A DNA stretch of 64,000 nucleotides from positions 62,001-126,000 of the forward strand of contig NC_020300.1 of assembly GCF_000341355.1 (NCBI RefSeq), read 5' to 3'. A program made the position numbers and the translations under genes. The stretch comes from Bartonella australis AUST/NH1 (GTDB lineage Bacteria; Pseudomonadota; Alphaproteobacteria; Rhizobiales; Rhizobiaceae). The stretch's first letter is position 1. Each line of letters opens with the position of its first letter. The notes below the pieces were generated by a model, which saw only the letters and a list, made by a program, of their open reading frames with translations, ran no database searches and had not been told where the DNA came from. Below, piece by piece: positions 1 to 7,083 of this stretch.

Positions 1-696
1 GAGAAGTGGGATGCGGCTATCGTAGGTGAACCAACGAGCGTGGAGATTGTCGGCGATATGGTCAAAATCGGCCGCCGGGGGTCAATTTCTGGTATTATTA
101 CGGTTAAAGGTCGCCAAGGCCATGTTGCTTTTCCTGAGAGGGCAGCCAATCCATTGCCTTTAGTGAGTGAGCTCGTTCAAGCCTTAACACAAACTCCTTT
201 AGATCAAGGAACAGAGAATTTTCAGGCGAGTAATTTGGAGTTGACAACTATTGATACAGGTAATTCTGTCACCAATGTCATCCCTGCGGAGACGACGGTG
301 CGTTTCAATATACGCTACAATGATTTATGGACAAAGGAAACGCTTGTTTCTGAAATTGAAAATCGTCTTTCTTTGGTGCAATCAAAAAATGATCATAGCC
401 AATTACCATATTACCAGCTTGAATGGACGCACAGTTCAGGAGGTGTTTTCTTAACTAAAAATGATGAGCTGATTAAAACCTTGTCAAACGCTATTAAAAG
501 TGTGACAGGGGATATACCGGAATTATCAACTTCTGGCGGCACTTCAGATGCACGGTTTATCAAGGATTACTGTCCGGTTGTTGAATTTGGTTTACCGGGA
601 CAAACTATCCATATGGTAGACGAATGTGTAACTCTTGATGCAATGGAAAGCCTTACTTCTATTTATGAGCGTTTTATCGCCGATTTTTTTGCGTAA
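1..696 (+). CDS. dapE: succinyl-diaminopimelate desuccinylase, 3' part
   Basis: The reading frame is open from base 1, so the 5' end lies outside the window. The product is the C-terminal part of DapE, a zinc M20-family amidohydrolase that releases succinate from N-succinyl-LL-diaminopimelate in lysine and peptidoglycan precursor synthesis in the cytoplasm. Visible features are the lid/dimerisation domain ([15 protein letters not shown] region), the glycine-rich GGTSDARF motif near the C terminus, and the late metal-ligand histidine in TIHMVDE. dapD, an earlier step of the same pathway, is at 27.9-28.7 kb. The gene converges on hemW with about 65 bp between them. Nothing looks damaged in the part seen. 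Confidence 0.93.
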   Translation, partial: EKWDAAIVGEPTSVEIVGDMVKIGRRGSISGIITVKGRQGHVAFPERAANPLPLVSELVQALTQTPLDQGTENFQASNLELTTIDTGNSVTNVIPAETTVRFNIRYNDLWTKETLVSEIENRLSLVQSKNDHSQLPYYQLEWTHSSGGVFLTKNDELIKTLSNAIKSVTGDIPELSTSGGTSDARFIKDYCPVVEFGLPGQTIHMVDECVTLDAMESLTSIYERFIADFFA

Positions 697-762
697 AGAG
701 CTGATTTTGGCGCAAAAAAATAGTCATTACAGACGCAATTAGTGGGCTGAAATTTGACGATT

Positions 763-1962
763 TTAATTTGCTAGTTGGCGAATAACGTGATCGAGGAGAA
801 TACGTCCCGTTGCCGTGACTCGCAAGCGTTGAGTGTCCCCTACTTCTATCAGTCCTTGTTGCTGTAAATTTATGAGCTTTGTCGGGGATAAATTTCCCGA
901 GTTTAAGGTTTTGTAACGCGAAAGGTCTAAACCTTCCGAAAGGCGTAGGCCCATGAGCAACATTTCATTAGCTTGTTGCAGGGTAGTTAAATGCTCCGTT
1001 TCGATGCATCCATGGCCAGTAGTTTCTACCAATTTGAGCCAACGTTCGGGGTGTTTTTCGTTCATTGTGGCATATCGTGCATGATTTTCGATTGTATATG
1101 ATATTACCTCTGAAGAGGGCGAAGAGTTTTGTAGTGGACGCTTAATTAAGCGCCCGTGCGCACCTGGACCAAAACCCACATATTCATGATAACGCCAATA
1201 AAGAAGATTATGGCGTGATTCAGCACCAGGGGTTGCATGGTTTGAGATTTCGTAGGCCGGGAGGCCGTGCATAGTGGTTATTTCTTGGGTGAGATTATAA
1301 AGGCTTGTTGCTAGCTCTGATACTGGGAGGATAAGTTTTCCCGCATCATGAAGCCGTTTAAAAGCGGTTCCTTCTTCAATAGTGAGCTGGTAAAGAGAGA
1401 GGTGATCTGCAGCTAAATCAATAGCTTGAAAAAGTTCACATTCCCACTGTTTAAGTGTTTGTTCAGGACGGGCATAGATTAAATCAAAAGAGAGACGTGC
1501 GAAGATTTTACGTGCTAAAGCGATAGCGTGGAGAGCTTGTTTGACATTATGGAGGCGACCAAGTTTTTGCAGCGCTTCATCATTAAGTGCTTGCACACCC
1601 AGTGACAGGCGGTTGACACCTGCTGCACGATAGCCGCGAAAACGCTCTGCTTCTACGCTAGAGGGGTTAGCCTCTAATGTAATTTCGGTTTTATCATCGA
1701 CAATCCAGTTTTTTGCAACGGTTTGTAATAAGGTATCAACAGTTTGAGGTGTCATGAGGGAAGGTGTCCCCCCGCCTATAAAAATACTGGTAACGTAACG
1801 TTGTCCGGTCTCACGATACCGCGTTGCCATTTCGCGTTTAAAGGCAGCTACAAAACGCGGTTGATCTACTCCATGTACGCGAACATGGGAGTTAAAATCA
1901 CAATATGGACATTTAGTAGTGCAAAAGGGCCAATGAATGTAAATGCCAAAGGGTTCAGTCAT
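763..1962 (-). CDS. hemW: radical SAM heme chaperone HemW
   Basis: 399 residues, normal family length. The N terminus has the radical SAM cluster motif CTTKCPYC (CxxxCxxC) at about residues 14-21, followed by the glycine-rich FIGGGTPSLM segment that contacts SAM. The C-terminal part has the HemW winged-helix region. Proteins of this family were long annotated as oxygen-independent coproporphyrinogen III oxidase; HemW is a heme-binding chaperone that lacks that activity. The ATG overlaps the rdgB stop by one base (TAATG), so the two are translationally coupled in one operon, as is usual in Hyphomicrobiales. Confidence 0.93.
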   Translation of the reverse strand: MTEPFGIYIHWPFCTTKCPYCDFNSHVRVHGVDQPRFVAAFKREMATRYRETGQRYVTSIFIGGGTPSLMTPQTVDTLLQTVAKNWIVDDKTEITLEANPSSVEAERFRGYRAAGVNRLSLGVQALNDEALQKLGRLHNVKQALHAIALARKIFARLSFDLIYARPEQTLKQWECELFQAIDLAADHLSLYQLTIEEGTAFKRLHDAGKLILPVSELATSLYNLTQEITTMHGLPAYEISNHATPGAESRHNLLYWRYHEYVGFGPGAHGRLIKRPLQNSSPSSEVISYTIENHARYATMNEKHPERWLKLVETTGHGCIETEHLTTLQQANEMLLMGLRLSEGLDLSRYKTLNSGNLSPTKLINLQQQGLIEVGDTQRLRVTATGRILLDHVIRQLAN

Positions 1963-2609
1963 TAAAGTTCCGAGAGTTTTTCTGTAAAAAGCCTGAGGGC
2001 GCGCGCGCGATGCGAAAGAGGGGGCGTTTTATCATGCAGCTTCCAACCATGTTTTTGCTCTACTGACATTTCGCCAAAGGTATTTTCATATCCATCGGGT
2101 AAAAAAATAGGATCCAAGCCGAAACCTTTATTTCCACGTGGTGGCCAAATTAATGTTCCCTCAACGCTGCCGCGAAAATAATCTGCGTATCCGTCAGGCC
2201 ATGCGATACAAATAGTCGATACGAATCGGCATTTGCGTTGGCTTTTTCTCAAAGCTCCGATTTTTTGTAGTTTATCTTCTATTTTTTGCATAGCTTTAAA
2301 AAAATCACGTGTACCATCAGATTGCAAGGCCCAGTCAGCCGTATAAACGCCTGGCGCACCACCTAGTGCGCTCACTTCTAAGCCTGAATCATCGGATAAA
2401 GCAGGGAGTTTCGTGGCTTTTGCTGCCGAGAAGGCTTTAATATAGGCGTTTTCTTCAAATGTTGTTCCTGTTTCTTTTGGTTCGGGCAAGCTGAGTTCTT
2501 TCACCGATTGTGTTGTTAAGCCGAAAGGGGCAAGCAATATCGTCATTTCACGCAATTTGTTGGTGTTATGCGTGGCGATAACGAGTTTTTTAACTGCTAT
2601 GCTTCTCAT
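1962..2609 (-). CDS. rdgB: RdgB/HAM1 non-canonical purine NTP pyrophosphatase
   Basis: 215 residues. It hydrolyses dITP, XTP and similar deaminated purine nucleotides to monophosphates, keeping them out of DNA. Family signatures are [13 protein letters not shown] at the N terminus, LSDDSGLEV with the metal-binding acidic residues, [15 protein letters not shown] and the terminal SHRARAL. It is upstream of hemW in the same operon. In related genomes rph precedes it in the same direction; here only a broken tail of rph remains directly upstream and then mobile DNA begins. Confidence 0.94.
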   Translation of the reverse strand: MRSIAVKKLVIATHNTNKLREMTILLAPFGLTTQSVKELSLPEPKETGTTFEENAYIKAFSAAKATKLPALSDDSGLEVSALGGAPGVYTADWALQSDGTRDFFKAMQKIEDKLQKIGALRKSQRKCRFVSTICIAWPDGYADYFRGSVEGTLIWPPRGNKGFGLDPIFLPDGYENTFGEMSVEQKHGWKLHDKTPPLSHRARALRLFTEKLSEL

Positions 2610-2647
2610 ATGTTTTTTCCTAAATAAGGGATTAATTGGTTATTTAA

Positions 2648-2746
2648 TCAAAATTTTTTTCTCAGAGTAACAGGTTCGGCGATATCGGATTTGGCAAGTT
2701 TTAGCAATTAAAATGCGGTTTCATTGGAAGATTTACTTTCAGTAAT
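2648..2746 (-). pseudogene. rph: 3' remnant of rph (ribonuclease PH)
   Basis: The minus strand between rdgB and the island reads as 33 codons. After an internal stop it contains LLKLAKSDIAEPV, followed by LRKKF and a stop. This resembles the C-terminal helix of RNase PH in this order (pattern: LL-LAxxGIAxLVxLQ). Its place immediately upstream of rdgB is where rph is expected. One in-frame stop is visible and no other part of rph is seen anywhere in the window. The identification rests on a short weak match plus synteny, so it is moderate. If right, the mobile insertion at 2.75 kb removed the rest of the gene. Confidence 0.55.
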
Positions 2747-2747
2747 G

Positions 2748-2759
2748 ACTGAATTTTAC
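2748..2759. repeat. 12-bp direct repeat, left island boundary
   Basis: ACTGAATTTTAC occurs here and again at 11706-11717 in the same orientation. This copy begins one base beyond the rph remnant, and the other lies just before the hrcA upstream region, so the pair brackets the mobile mosaic. It could be a duplicated target or attachment core. Twelve AT-rich bases could also recur by chance. Confidence 0.4.
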
Positions 2760-2858
2760 ACAGGTTCTGCGATCCGCTATAATAACGTCAAGTGTCGCTG
2801 TTAGTTTAGGGGTGTTTATCATAAATCAATATCAATAACCGATGTACTTCCGTAAAAT

Positions 2859-3170
2859 TTACAGAAAATACTGCTGGCGCATTTTTAAAAACTCATCGGC
2901 AGCTTTTTTTAGCGTATCGCGATCAGCTTTATTTTTTAAATCGCAATTTTCAAATAAAGCATCAGCAGGATCGTCTGTGTTACAATTAGTCACCCGACAG
3001 CTTTTAACCTTCTCGCCATTTACCCCGTCGCTCGTTGTATCTAGAATATAATCAGCTGTCCGTTGCCAACTCACGGGGTCACTGCCCCCCTTAGCTCCTA
3101 TTATATATTTGATCAATTTTGACGAACTCGATGATCTGTCTGACTTACCAACAATGCGATGAGCTATCAC
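2859..3170 (-). pseudogene. truncated TraI-type relaxase fused to a grpE fragment
   Basis: 103 codons. Residues 1 to about 70 are the N terminus of an IncP TraI/MobA-type relaxase. They include motif I with the candidate nicking tyrosine in KLIKYI and the conserved RVTNC segment. The histidine triad motif that should follow is missing. From about residue 69 ([13 protein letters not shown]...) the frame becomes the start of GrpE, matching residues 9-38 of the real gene at 13.1 kb, and it ends nine residues later. The start overlaps the mobC stop by 4 bp, so the original mobC-relaxase operon is preserved. Without the metal-binding histidines the product cannot be a working relaxase. The fusion point is a GCTGATGCT stretch that fits both parents. 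Confidence 0.85.
2877..2966 (-). repeat. inverted 90-bp copy of the 5' part of grpE
   Basis: The reverse complement of this stretch equals 13147-13236 inside grpE with two mismatches over 90 bp. It is the 3' half of the chimeric relaxase frame. The sequences differ completely on both sides of the 90 bp. The low divergence implies a recent duplication. Confidence 0.95.
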
Positions 3171-3538
3171 TTTCTCACCTGTTGTATAATTGAACGAATT
3201 TCATTCTGTAAAACACGGAAATCATTCATCATGGCTTCTACATCAGCTGGTCTGGCCCCCTGACCATGCTTTTCCAAAAGCCACAATTTTAGTAATCCTG
3301 CTACCCGACCAAGATCACCACTCACACGAACGAGATCATTAATGGCTGTTAAATCAGTACGCGCTCTGACAGATTTACGAAGCCCTGCAAACTTCATATA
3401 AGAAGATAAAGATGAACCAGCCTGACGAGCCTTATCGGTTAACTCATCCTTTTCGTCTTTAGTCACCCAGACGTCTATACGCTGCTTTAGAGATCTAATA
3501 CCCGGCTTCTTATGTTTTTCTTCTACACTGTTCATCAA
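3167..3538 (-). CDS. mobC: MobC-type relaxosome accessory protein
   Basis: 123 residues. Plasmid mobilisation proteins of this family bind oriT and help the relaxase open DNA at nic. The N-terminal half looks like a ribbon-helix-helix-type DNA-binding segment (RIDVWVTKDEKDELTDKA). The C-terminal half has the family pattern VSGDLGRVAGLLKLWL and a helical tail. It sits upstream of the relaxase with a 4-bp overlap and diverges from traK, the layout of traJ-traI versus traKLM in IncP plasmids, so it takes the TraJ position. It appears intact although its relaxase is destroyed. Confidence 0.85.
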   Translation of the reverse strand: MMNSVEEKHKKPGIRSLKQRIDVWVTKDEKDELTDKARQAGSSLSSYMKFAGLRKSVRARTDLTAINDLVRVSGDLGRVAGLLKLWLLEKHGQGARPADVEAMMNDFRVLQNEIRSIIQQVRK

Positions 3539-3607
3539 TAATTCTTTTTGGTGTTTTTATAAGTTTCAACCTCTTAGACTCGTCGAGCTGCAAGCGAGTA
3601 AGAAATA

Positions 3608-3627
3608 GTATTGTACCGGTACAATAC
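3608..3627. promoter_or_regulatory. perfect 20-bp palindrome, likely operator
   Basis: GTATTGTACCGGTACAATAC is fully self-complementary. Its half-site TTGTAC recurs in the two AATTGTACT repeats nearer to traK, so all may bind one dimeric repressor of the transfer genes. No gene for such a repressor is recognised nearby. Confidence 0.55.
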
Positions 3628-3714
3628 ACATCTTCCAGACAATTCAACAAATAATTACATGGTTCCAATCTAATAATTTCTATGAATAGCTTTAAATTAT
3701 ATTAATTCGTGTAA

Positions 3715-3743
3715 AATTGTACTATATGGCACATAATTGTACT
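3715..3743. promoter_or_regulatory. paired AATTGTACT repeats upstream of traK
   Basis: Two identical 9-bp copies start exactly 20 bp apart (3715 and 3735), close to two helical turns, and contain the TTGTAC half-site of the 3608 palindrome. They lie 50-75 bp upstream of traK, in its promoter region. Likely regulator or accessory-protein sites. Confidence 0.45.
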
Positions 3744-3791
3744 GTATAATCCATAATGGATATATCTTGACTTAAATGAGAGGAAATAGTG

Positions 3792-4168
3792 ATGACAGAG
3801 CCACCAAATACAAAATCACGTAGAGGTGAGGGACGTGTCACATTTTTATTTCACATAGAAGAATTCCGTGAACTGCTGACAGCAGGTCACGGACAAATTG
3901 TAATCTATGAGAATTTTGGAGGTAGAGCAAAACTGGGTATGAGCTACTCCCAATTTAGTCGCTACATTAATAGGTATATTAAAGGAAAAAAAGAAGAGAG
4001 AAGACAAAGAAGCTCTCGTAAATTTGCTTCATCAACTCTCTCTGATCCTCTATAGAAATAACAAAAGATCAAAAAAACGACAGAACCTCCACCGAAAAAT
4101 TCGACAAAAAATATTCCGTATTTAAATACAACCCAAAAGATGGAAATGATCGCGATGACTTCATCTGA
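3792..4168 (+). pseudogene. traK: traK, IncP-type oriT-binding protein, frameshifted
   Basis: In IncP transfer, TraK binds the traK side of oriT and wraps it. The first frame (3792-4055, AGAGG ribosome site 8 bp upstream of ATG) carries the family core GRVTFLFHIEEFRELL and MSYSQFSRYINRYIKG, then stops. The -1 frame across 4046-4055 continues as a lysine-rich linker ending VFKYNPKDGN and DDFI before a stop at 4166-4168. This looks like the usual TraK C-terminal tail (F-YNP pattern). A single-base deletion near 4046-4052 explains both pieces. Either the gene is inactivated or the assembly has an error. traL follows at once. Confidence 0.7.
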
Positions 4169-4185
4169 AAACAACCTTTCACCTA

Positions 4186-4917
4186 TTGAATAACTCTACT
4201 CGTCAAGTTCACTTTACACTGCAAGGGAAGGGCGGTGTAGGTAAATCTTTTATTTCATCTTTACTCGTTCAATATCTCAAGAGTAAAGACAAACCAATTA
4301 CAGCTATAGACACTGATCCAGTAAACGCCACGCTTAGTGGTTATAAAGCCTTCAATACTCAGCGTCTTGAGCTAATGGAAAATGGTTCACTTATAGAACG
4401 AAATTTTGATCACCTGATAGAAAAAATTATAAGTGAATATAGCAATTTCGTAATTGATAATGGCGCAGCTTCATTTATTCCACTATCTTATTACATCGCT
4501 GAAAATGACACCATAAGTGCAATTGTAGAAAATGGCAAGCAAGTCGTTATTCATACAGTTATAACTGGTGGGCGAGCTATGCGTGATACTCTTAGTGGAT
4601 TTGCCTCACTAGCTGAACAAATACCAGGAGATGTAGATTTAATTATCTGGCTGAATGAGTTTTTCGGTGACATTGAAGCAGAAGGGAAAACTTTTGAAAA
4701 AATGAGAGTCTACCAAGAAAATAAGGATCGCATACGGGGTATTGTGCGTATCATTCGTCATACTGGTAGCACATTTGGAGAAGACATAAAACTGATGCTT
4801 GATAGCAAACTCACCTTCGATGAAATCAACCAATCATCAGATTTTGGTCGCATGTCTAAATCAAGGCTTTCCAAAGTCAAAAATCACCTTTTTGATCAGT
4901 TGTCTATTATCATCTAA
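4186..4917 (+). CDS. traL: TraL-type transfer ATPase
   Basis: 243 residues with a TTG start; no usable ATG lies upstream in frame, and a stop is 10 codons up. The N terminus has the deviant Walker A box LQGKGGVGKS, then DTDPVNATLSGYKA, VIDNGAASF and IHTVITGG. These agree along the whole length with the MinD/ParA-like TraL of IncP plasmids, whose exact role in conjugation is not settled. It lies between traK and traM (11 bp gap), the IncP order. The frame is intact. Confidence 0.85.
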   Translation: MNNSTRQVHFTLQGKGGVGKSFISSLLVQYLKSKDKPITAIDTDPVNATLSGYKAFNTQRLELMENGSLIERNFDHLIEKIISEYSNFVIDNGAASFIPLSYYIAENDTISAIVENGKQVVIHTVITGGRAMRDTLSGFASLAEQIPGDVDLIIWLNEFFGDIEAEGKTFEKMRVYQENKDRIRGIVRIIRHTGSTFGEDIKLMLDSKLTFDEINQSSDFGRMSKSRLSKVKNHLFDQLSIII

Positions 4918-4928
4918 GGAGATTTCTA

Positions 4929-5387
4929 ATGATTGACTTTGATAAAATACGAAAACAAGTAGCTATCAAACACAACGTATTACTTAGCGAAGATGATCCA
5001 ATACTCGTTATTGTTACAATCAATGAAATAATCTTGGGTCACTATTTTGAACTTATTTCCACTCAGTACGACGAAGCTGCTAGAGTCTTAACCACAAGTT
5101 TACAACAACAAATTGAACTATCTAAAGAAATAGCCAGTAAGATCATCACTGACTCAGCAGAATATGTTAGTGATCAGATGCAACAAGCCATAAACGACGC
5201 TATTACTCCCACTCTCAATGAGCTAAAAGAGCAAGTAAATAGTGTACGAGCAATAACCAATAATGCAGTTATAAACAATCAAAAGGCACAGAAATTCGTA
5301 AGTACGGCGCGTCTAGCAGCTGCTTTATCTTGGGCAGCGGCAGCGATAACCATAGCGTGGGGATTAGTGATTTTATTTGTAAAATGA
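4929..5387 (+). CDS. traM: TraM-type transfer protein
   Basis: 152 residues, preceded by AAGGAG at good spacing. The N terminus matches the IncP TraM pattern (KIRKQVAIKHNVLLSEDDPIL). The middle is a long predicted helical/coiled segment, and the last 25 residues form one transmembrane helix (LAAALSWAAAAITIAWGLVI). It is the third gene of traKLM. In IncP plasmids TraM improves transfer but is dispensable in some hosts. The 3' end and downstream DNA are duplicated at 6.9 kb. Confidence 0.8.
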   Translation: MIDFDKIRKQVAIKHNVLLSEDDPILVIVTINEIILGHYFELISTQYDEAARVLTTSLQQQIELSKEIASKIITDSAEYVSDQMQQAINDAITPTLNELKEQVNSVRAITNNAVINNQKAQKFVSTARLAAALSWAAAAITIAWGLVILFVK

Positions 5388-5438
5388 GAAAAAAGAGAGT
5401 TTTTAAATAAAGCAACTATTTGTGACACCAAGATGAAA
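5283..5438 (+). repeat. direct repeat copy 1: traM tail and flank
   Basis: About 156 bp covering the last 35 codons of traM and about 50 bp beyond it. It recurs in the same orientation at 6891-7042 with scattered substitutions and small indels. The two copies bracket the mazEF and vapBC modules. Confidence 0.9.
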
Positions 5439-5459
5439 CTTTCCGACACAATTTCATCT

Positions 5460-5786
5460 TCATTTTACTATTCCTAAAAATACAGCTAAACAGCGTTCAA
5501 TTTCCACCATTTTATCTGCATGAACGAAGCCAAAAGCTGGGCTAACTTTTTCACATCTTACCGTCATAGTCTTATCAATCATGACCTGAGAAGTTTTTTG
5601 TAAACCATTTTGGGTATCTGGTTGGAGAGTAATGCGCAGTAATGGCGCCGCAACAAGTGTGCTGGTAATGGGTAAAACCGTTACGCTTGTATGTTCGCTA
5701 AATTGATCGGCTTGAATGATTAACGCAGGTCTTGGTTTACCAAAATCGCCTTGCATAGCTATTGTTACGAAAGATCCACGCATCAT
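5460..5786 (-). CDS. mazF: MazF/PemK-family mRNA interferase toxin
   Basis: 108 residues, full family length. Toxins of this fold are sequence-specific endoribonucleases. Visible signatures are RGSFVTIAMQGDFGKPRPALI at the N terminus, the VLPITSTL strand, and TMTVRCEKV corresponding to the active-site region. It overlaps the mazE stop by 4 bp (ATGA) and is cotranslated with it. With both genes whole, this module may still be active. It lies inside the traM-tail direct repeats. Confidence 0.85.
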   Translation of the reverse strand: MMRGSFVTIAMQGDFGKPRPALIIQADQFSEHTSVTVLPITSTLVAAPLLRITLQPDTQNGLQKTSQVMIDKTMTVRCEKVSPAFGFVHADKMVEIERCLAVFLGIVK

Positions 5787-6007
5787 TCTGTCCAGCCATC
5801 AACATCCATTAAAGATTGATCCATTAACAACTGCATAGATGTGTCTGTTTTATCCATTTTTGCCACTAAGCGGCATTGGCGTCGACACTCTTCTGCAAAG
5901 TTCGGTTGGCGAGTATCTGGTACCCAAATTTGCATTAAGCGCAATCCGGCTTTTCTCTGCGCGTTGCGATGTTTTTGAACGCGTTCATTGACGTGCATTG
6001 TAGCCAT
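5783..6007 (-). CDS. mazE: MazE-family antitoxin (DUF3018 type)
   Basis: 74 residues starting at MATMHVNERVQKHR. This start is chosen because GGAGGT lies 8 bases upstream; a longer reading to 6067 would begin inside the operator. The KHRNAQRKAGLR segment and the tail FAEECRRQCRL are typical of the small antitoxin paired with this MazF type. It should neutralise the toxin and, with it, repress the shared promoter through the inverted repeat directly upstream. Confidence 0.8.
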   Translation of the reverse strand: MATMHVNERVQKHRNAQRKAGLRLMQIWVPDTRQPNFAEECRRQCRLVAKMDKTDTSMQLLMDQSLMDVDGWTE

Positions 6008-6022
6008 AACAAAACCTCCATC

Positions 6023-6067
6023 ATGTTTCATGTAACGTATAACATAGAGAAAAGTTACATGAAACAT
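6023..6067. promoter_or_regulatory. mazEF operator, 14-bp inverted repeat
   Basis: ATGTTTCATGTAAC (6023-6036) is exactly mirrored by GTTACATGAAACAT (6054-6067) with a 17-bp spacer. It lies 15 bp upstream of the mazE ATG, over the expected promoter. Position and symmetry fit autoregulation by the MazE-MazF complex. Confidence 0.75.
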
Positions 6068-6150
6068 AATTTTGAATAAAAAGGTAATTGATTTTTACAT
6101 TACTTTTTATATATACTCAAGAGTTATATTAATCGTAAGAGGATTTTTCT

Positions 6151-6402
6151 ATGCCTTCATTAACTGTTACAGCAAAAGGACAAATTACGCTGAAGCGGGA
6201 TGTGCTACAGCACCTTGGTGTTAAACCAGGCGAGCGGATAGATTTTGATAAGTTGCCTGGGGGTGAACTTCGTATAAAAGCAGCACAACCTACAAGCACA
6301 ATTGATAGCTTCATTGGACGATTTTCTGGAAAAGTAAAAAAAACACTGACCATTGAAGAAATGAATGAAATTACTGCTTCTGGTTGGGCTGGGAAAAAAT
6401 GA
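6151..6402 (+). CDS. vapB: VapB antitoxin, AbrB/SpoVT domain
   Basis: 83 residues. The N-terminal half is a swapped-hairpin AbrB fold (VTAKGQITLKRDVLQHLGVKPGERIDF read in pieces). The C-terminal tail from about residue 55 is the toxin-binding part. AAGAGG lies 9 bases before the ATG. The stop overlaps the vapC start (ATGA). It diverges from mazE, so the short 6068-6150 gap holds both promoters. Confidence 0.85.
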   Translation: MPSLTVTAKGQITLKRDVLQHLGVKPGERIDFDKLPGGELRIKAAQPTSTIDSFIGRFSGKVKKTLTIEEMNEITASGWAGKK

Positions 6403-6797
6403 AAATTTCTGTAGATACAAATGTTCTAGTACGTGCTGTTTTACAAAATGATAAAAAGCAAGGTGAAGCAGCAAGTAAGATCTTAAGAGAAGCTTCTCTC
6501 ATAGCTATTTCTTTGCCTTGTCTATGCGAACTTGTTTGGATACTTCGCCGAGGTGCAAAATTATCAAAGGAGGATGTAGCTGGAATGTTACATGATCTGC
6601 TAGCAACCAGTAATATAGTAATGAATCGACCAGCTGTTGAAGCAGGGCTTGCTATTCTAGAGGCCGGTGGAGACTTTGCTGATGGAATTATATATTATGA
6701 TGGTAACTGGCTAGGCGGTGAGACCTTTGTTTCTTTTGATAAATTAGCAATCGACCTGTTAACGCAAAACGGGAGGTCAGCAAAACTCCTTTCCTAA
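6399..6797 (+). CDS. vapC: VapC toxin, PIN-domain ribonuclease
   Basis: 132 residues from MKISVDTNVL. An upstream in-frame ATG exists at 6384, but the 4-bp overlap with vapB favours 6399. The PIN acidic residues are visible: Asp in VDTNVLVR, Glu in LCELVWIL, and the pair in GDFADGIIYYDG near residue 100. VapC toxins cut tRNA or rRNA in a Mg-dependent way. The frame is intact and paired with a whole antitoxin. Confidence 0.87.
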   Translation: MKISVDTNVLVRAVLQNDKKQGEAASKILREASLIAISLPCLCELVWILRRGAKLSKEDVAGMLHDLLATSNIVMNRPAVEAGLAILEAGGDFADGIIYYDGNWLGGETFVSFDKLAIDLLTQNGRSAKLLS

Positions 6798-6890
6798 TGA
6801 GTAAGCGAATAGCTGGAAAAGAGCTATCTATATAATGCTTGTATTTTGTTTTTTTATAAAATCCTCACATTGATTTTAGAGGTTATTATA

Positions 6891-7042
6891 AAGGCACAGA
6901 AATTCGTAAGTACGGCGCGTTTAGCAGCTGCTTTAGCTTGGGCAGCGGCAACGATAACTATAGTGGGGGGATTAGTGATTTTATTTGTAAAATAAGAAAT
7001 AAGTTTTTTAAATAAAACAATTACTTGTGATACCAAGATGAA
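6891..7042 (+). repeat. direct repeat copy 2: detached traM tail
   Basis: It repeats 5283-5438. The duplicated frame still reads through the TraM transmembrane tail (LAAALAWAAATITIV) to a stop at the same place, but has no start or N terminus. The copy ends about 40 bp before the repL-like gene, suggesting traM once lay directly upstream of it. Confidence 0.9.
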
Positions 7043-7083
7043 ATATCGTTGCCTTACAGAGATTCGCGATATAATATATCGAG

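Larger units (their letters stand above)
3539..3788. other. oriT-like intergenic region between mobC and traK
   Basis: 250 bp without a gene between divergent mobC and traK, the location of oriT in IncP-type systems. It is rich in symmetry: a perfect 20-bp palindrome (3608-3627), two exact AATTGTACT copies 20 bp apart (3715-3723 and 3735-3743), and an ATCCAT-A-ATGGAT inverted repeat (3749-3761). I could not find the IncP-type nic core (YATCCTG) on either strand, so the nick site is undefined. Assignment rests on position and symmetry only. Confidence 0.5.

Noticed and set aside
3539..3788. IncP-type nic core (YATCCTG) in the mobC-traK gap.
   Set aside because: Not found on either strand; the region is reported as oriT-like from position and symmetry only.
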